Shown here piece after piece: positions 63,968 through 64,000 of a stretch of 64,000 nucleotides of DNA. The translations under genes were made by a program, and so were the position numbers. The stretch's first letter is position 1, and the number at the start of each line of letters is the position of its first letter. The notes under the pieces are model-generated. The model was given only the letters and a program-made list of their open reading frames with translations. It had not been told where the DNA came from and searched no databases. This stretch comes from Thiomicrorhabdus sp. ZW0627 (lineage in GTDB: Bacteria > Pseudomonadota > Gammaproteobacteria > Thiomicrospirales > Thiomicrospiraceae), in assembly GCF_029767005.1 (NCBI RefSeq), contig NZ_JARUQR010000002.1, positions 127,667 through 191,666 on the forward strand, given 5' to 3'.

Positions 63968-64000
63968 CCTGTCCCTACGCCAGTATTAACTGGATCAGGT
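63968..64000 (-). ncRNA. TPP riboswitch (THI box), 3' part; 5' part beyond the window
   Basis: On the minus strand the sequence ACCTGATCCAGTTAATAC followed by TGGCGTAGGGA is the highly conserved 3' half (P4-P5 arm) of the TPP aptamer. The CTGAGA half is past base 64000. It controls the TonB receptor and probably the genes after it. Confidence 0.93.

Overview
The window is a gene-dense chromosomal segment of a sulfur-oxidising gammaproteobacterium, most like Thiomicrospira, Hydrogenovibrio or Thiomicrorhabdus. The evidence is a soxXYZA operon, a TusA/DsrE-type sulfur-carrier pair, a flavocytochrome c sulfide dehydrogenase-like gene pair, many small c-type cytochromes, and gammaproteobacterial gene order (trmJ-cysE-iscR; rlmN-hisS-yfgM-bamB-der; galU-pgi). 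I see no rRNA, tRNA, CRISPR array, insertion sequence or prophage. Almost all of it reads as vertically inherited core genome.

Layout. 1-13 kb: the 3' end of secA, argJ, hisC, a MutT-ThiE fusion, coaE, a GGDEF/EAL protein, a hydrolase, an asparagine-synthetase-like amidotransferase, grxD, rnt and argA. 13-20 kb: ilvD, a TerB-like gene, soxXYZA and a BepA-like protease. 20-31 kb: tusA-dsrE pair, galU-pgi-ugd-like, pssA-leuA, a holD candidate with rimI, suhB, trmJ-cysE. 31-42 kb: iscR-iscA, ndk, rlmN, a short RodZ-like gene, hisS, yfgM, bamB, der, and a 1286-residue FAD/Fe-S/CCG oxidoreductase. 42-53 kb: two small cytochromes c, rsgA, a pterin dehydratase, an M48 protease, orn, ilvB-ilvH-ilvC, an MFS carrier, a GNAT and a HAD phosphatase. 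53.5-58.8 kb: a six-gene respiratory operon. 59-64 kb: a pcm-like gene and a thiamine-uptake locus opened by a TPP riboswitch cut by the window end.

The part most likely to be new biology is 53536-58776. A cytochrome bd-type subunit carries a C-terminal c-type haem domain and is followed by a second bd-like membrane subunit, a monohaem cytochrome c, a Tat-exported FAD sulfide dehydrogenase, a dihaem cytochrome c and a 32-residue membrane peptide. Tight spacing and start/stop overlaps suggest one transcript and a dedicated sulfide-to-cytochrome-c-to-oxygen pathway at the membrane.

The second unexplained signal is genome-scale. The 8-base palindrome CAGGCCTG occurs 19 times by hand count where about one is expected. 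It lies in several codon frames and between genes, and often extends to AACAGGCCTGTT. This looks like a selected DNA-level signal (uptake sequence, methylation or protein-binding site). Other leads are a UDP-glucose-dehydrogenase homologue lacking its catalytic cysteine, a probable divergent holD, a riboswitch leader with a visible ribosome-site hairpin, and structured non-coding segments around ilvBHC.
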